22,799 nucleotides of DNA from Nostoc sp. CHAB 5834 (GTDB taxonomy: Bacteria > Cyanobacteriota > Cyanobacteriia > Cyanobacteriales > Nostocaceae), in NCBI GenBank assembly GCA_020829485.1, contig JAIVFU010000101.1, positions 1-22,799 on the forward strand, written 5' to 3'. Positions 22,701-22,799 of this stretch are shown piece after piece (the first letter of the stretch is position 1; the number at the start of each line of letters is the position of its first letter). The notes under the pieces were generated by a model. It was given only the letters and a program-made list of their open reading frames with translations. It was not told where the DNA came from and made no database searches. The position numbers and the translations under genes were made by a program.

Positions 22701-22799
22701 TCAGGGAAAAAAAGCAAGCAGACTTAGATATGCTAGAATTAGCTGCTGCTGCCGGAGAAATAGACCTAAAGTATTTAGACGAATCAGGGTTTTGTGCAT
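22667..22799 (+). mobile_element. IS630-family transposase fragment, running off the window
   Basis: The frame with codons starting at 22667 reads KWSHKRKQDPV followed by IREKKQADLDMLELAAA and GEIDLKYLDESGFCA. The last block, ID-x-x-YLDE-S-G-F, is the second DDE-type catalytic segment of IS630/DDE_3 transposases. Upstream of about 22667 the DNA encodes Uma2, so the transposase N-terminus is missing from this copy. The 3' end lies beyond 22799, so intactness cannot be judged. Confidence 0.75.

Overview
The window looks like chromosomal DNA of a filamentous, heterocyst-type cyanobacterium (Nostocales, Nostoc/Anabaena-like). The evidence is a gene for photosystem I subunit PsaE, one for the cyanobacterial NDH-1 subunit NdhO, a PAP/fibrillin gene, a DUF3134 gene, dense GCGATCGC (HIP1) octamers, and intergenic spacers filled with short tandem heptamer-type repeats and small inverted-repeat (MITE-like) elements. 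The genus is inferred from gene content and repeat style, not from a marker gene.

Layout. 1-425: the 3' end of a group II intron (end of the intron-encoded protein, domain V, domain VI) followed directly by the 3' exon of moaB. 426-1248: a gene-free stretch with three MITE-like inverted-repeat elements, one nested in another. 1249-3000: a diguanylate cyclase with an ethylene-receptor-like membrane sensor, PAS, GAF and GGDEF domains, with a MITE-like element at its stop codon. 3300-8823: housekeeping and photosynthesis genes on both strands (mraY, a DUF3134 gene, a PAP/fibrillin gene, psaE, mutM, ndhO, mdh), with repeat-rich spacers. 9000-9903: two reverse-strand genes, a small protein built of four 20-residue repeats and a lipoprotein.

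10237-16340 is the accessory part. A compact co-directional three-gene module encodes a winged-helix-like protein, a 660-residue P-loop ATPase and a 488-residue protein with a complete PD-(D/E)XK nuclease signature. It looks like an uncharacterised nuclease-ATPase (defence-type) system. A ParD/ParE-type toxin-antitoxin pair and a two-gene aspartic protease cassette follow on the other strand. The 3' end of the nuclease gene, including its last 11 codons and stop, recurs three more times as noncoding copies that flank these cassettes.

16652-22799: a tandem-Nif11 protein, a 100-bp MITE with an 11-bp target duplication, pgi with a clear terminator, a second probable RelE/ParE-type toxin-antitoxin pair, a LivM/LivG-type (probably Nat) amino-acid ABC transporter pair whose start abuts a long heptamer tract, and a Uma2-type nuclease gene whose 3' end is replaced by an IS630-family transposase fragment running off the window.

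No tRNA, rRNA or CRISPR array was recognised.
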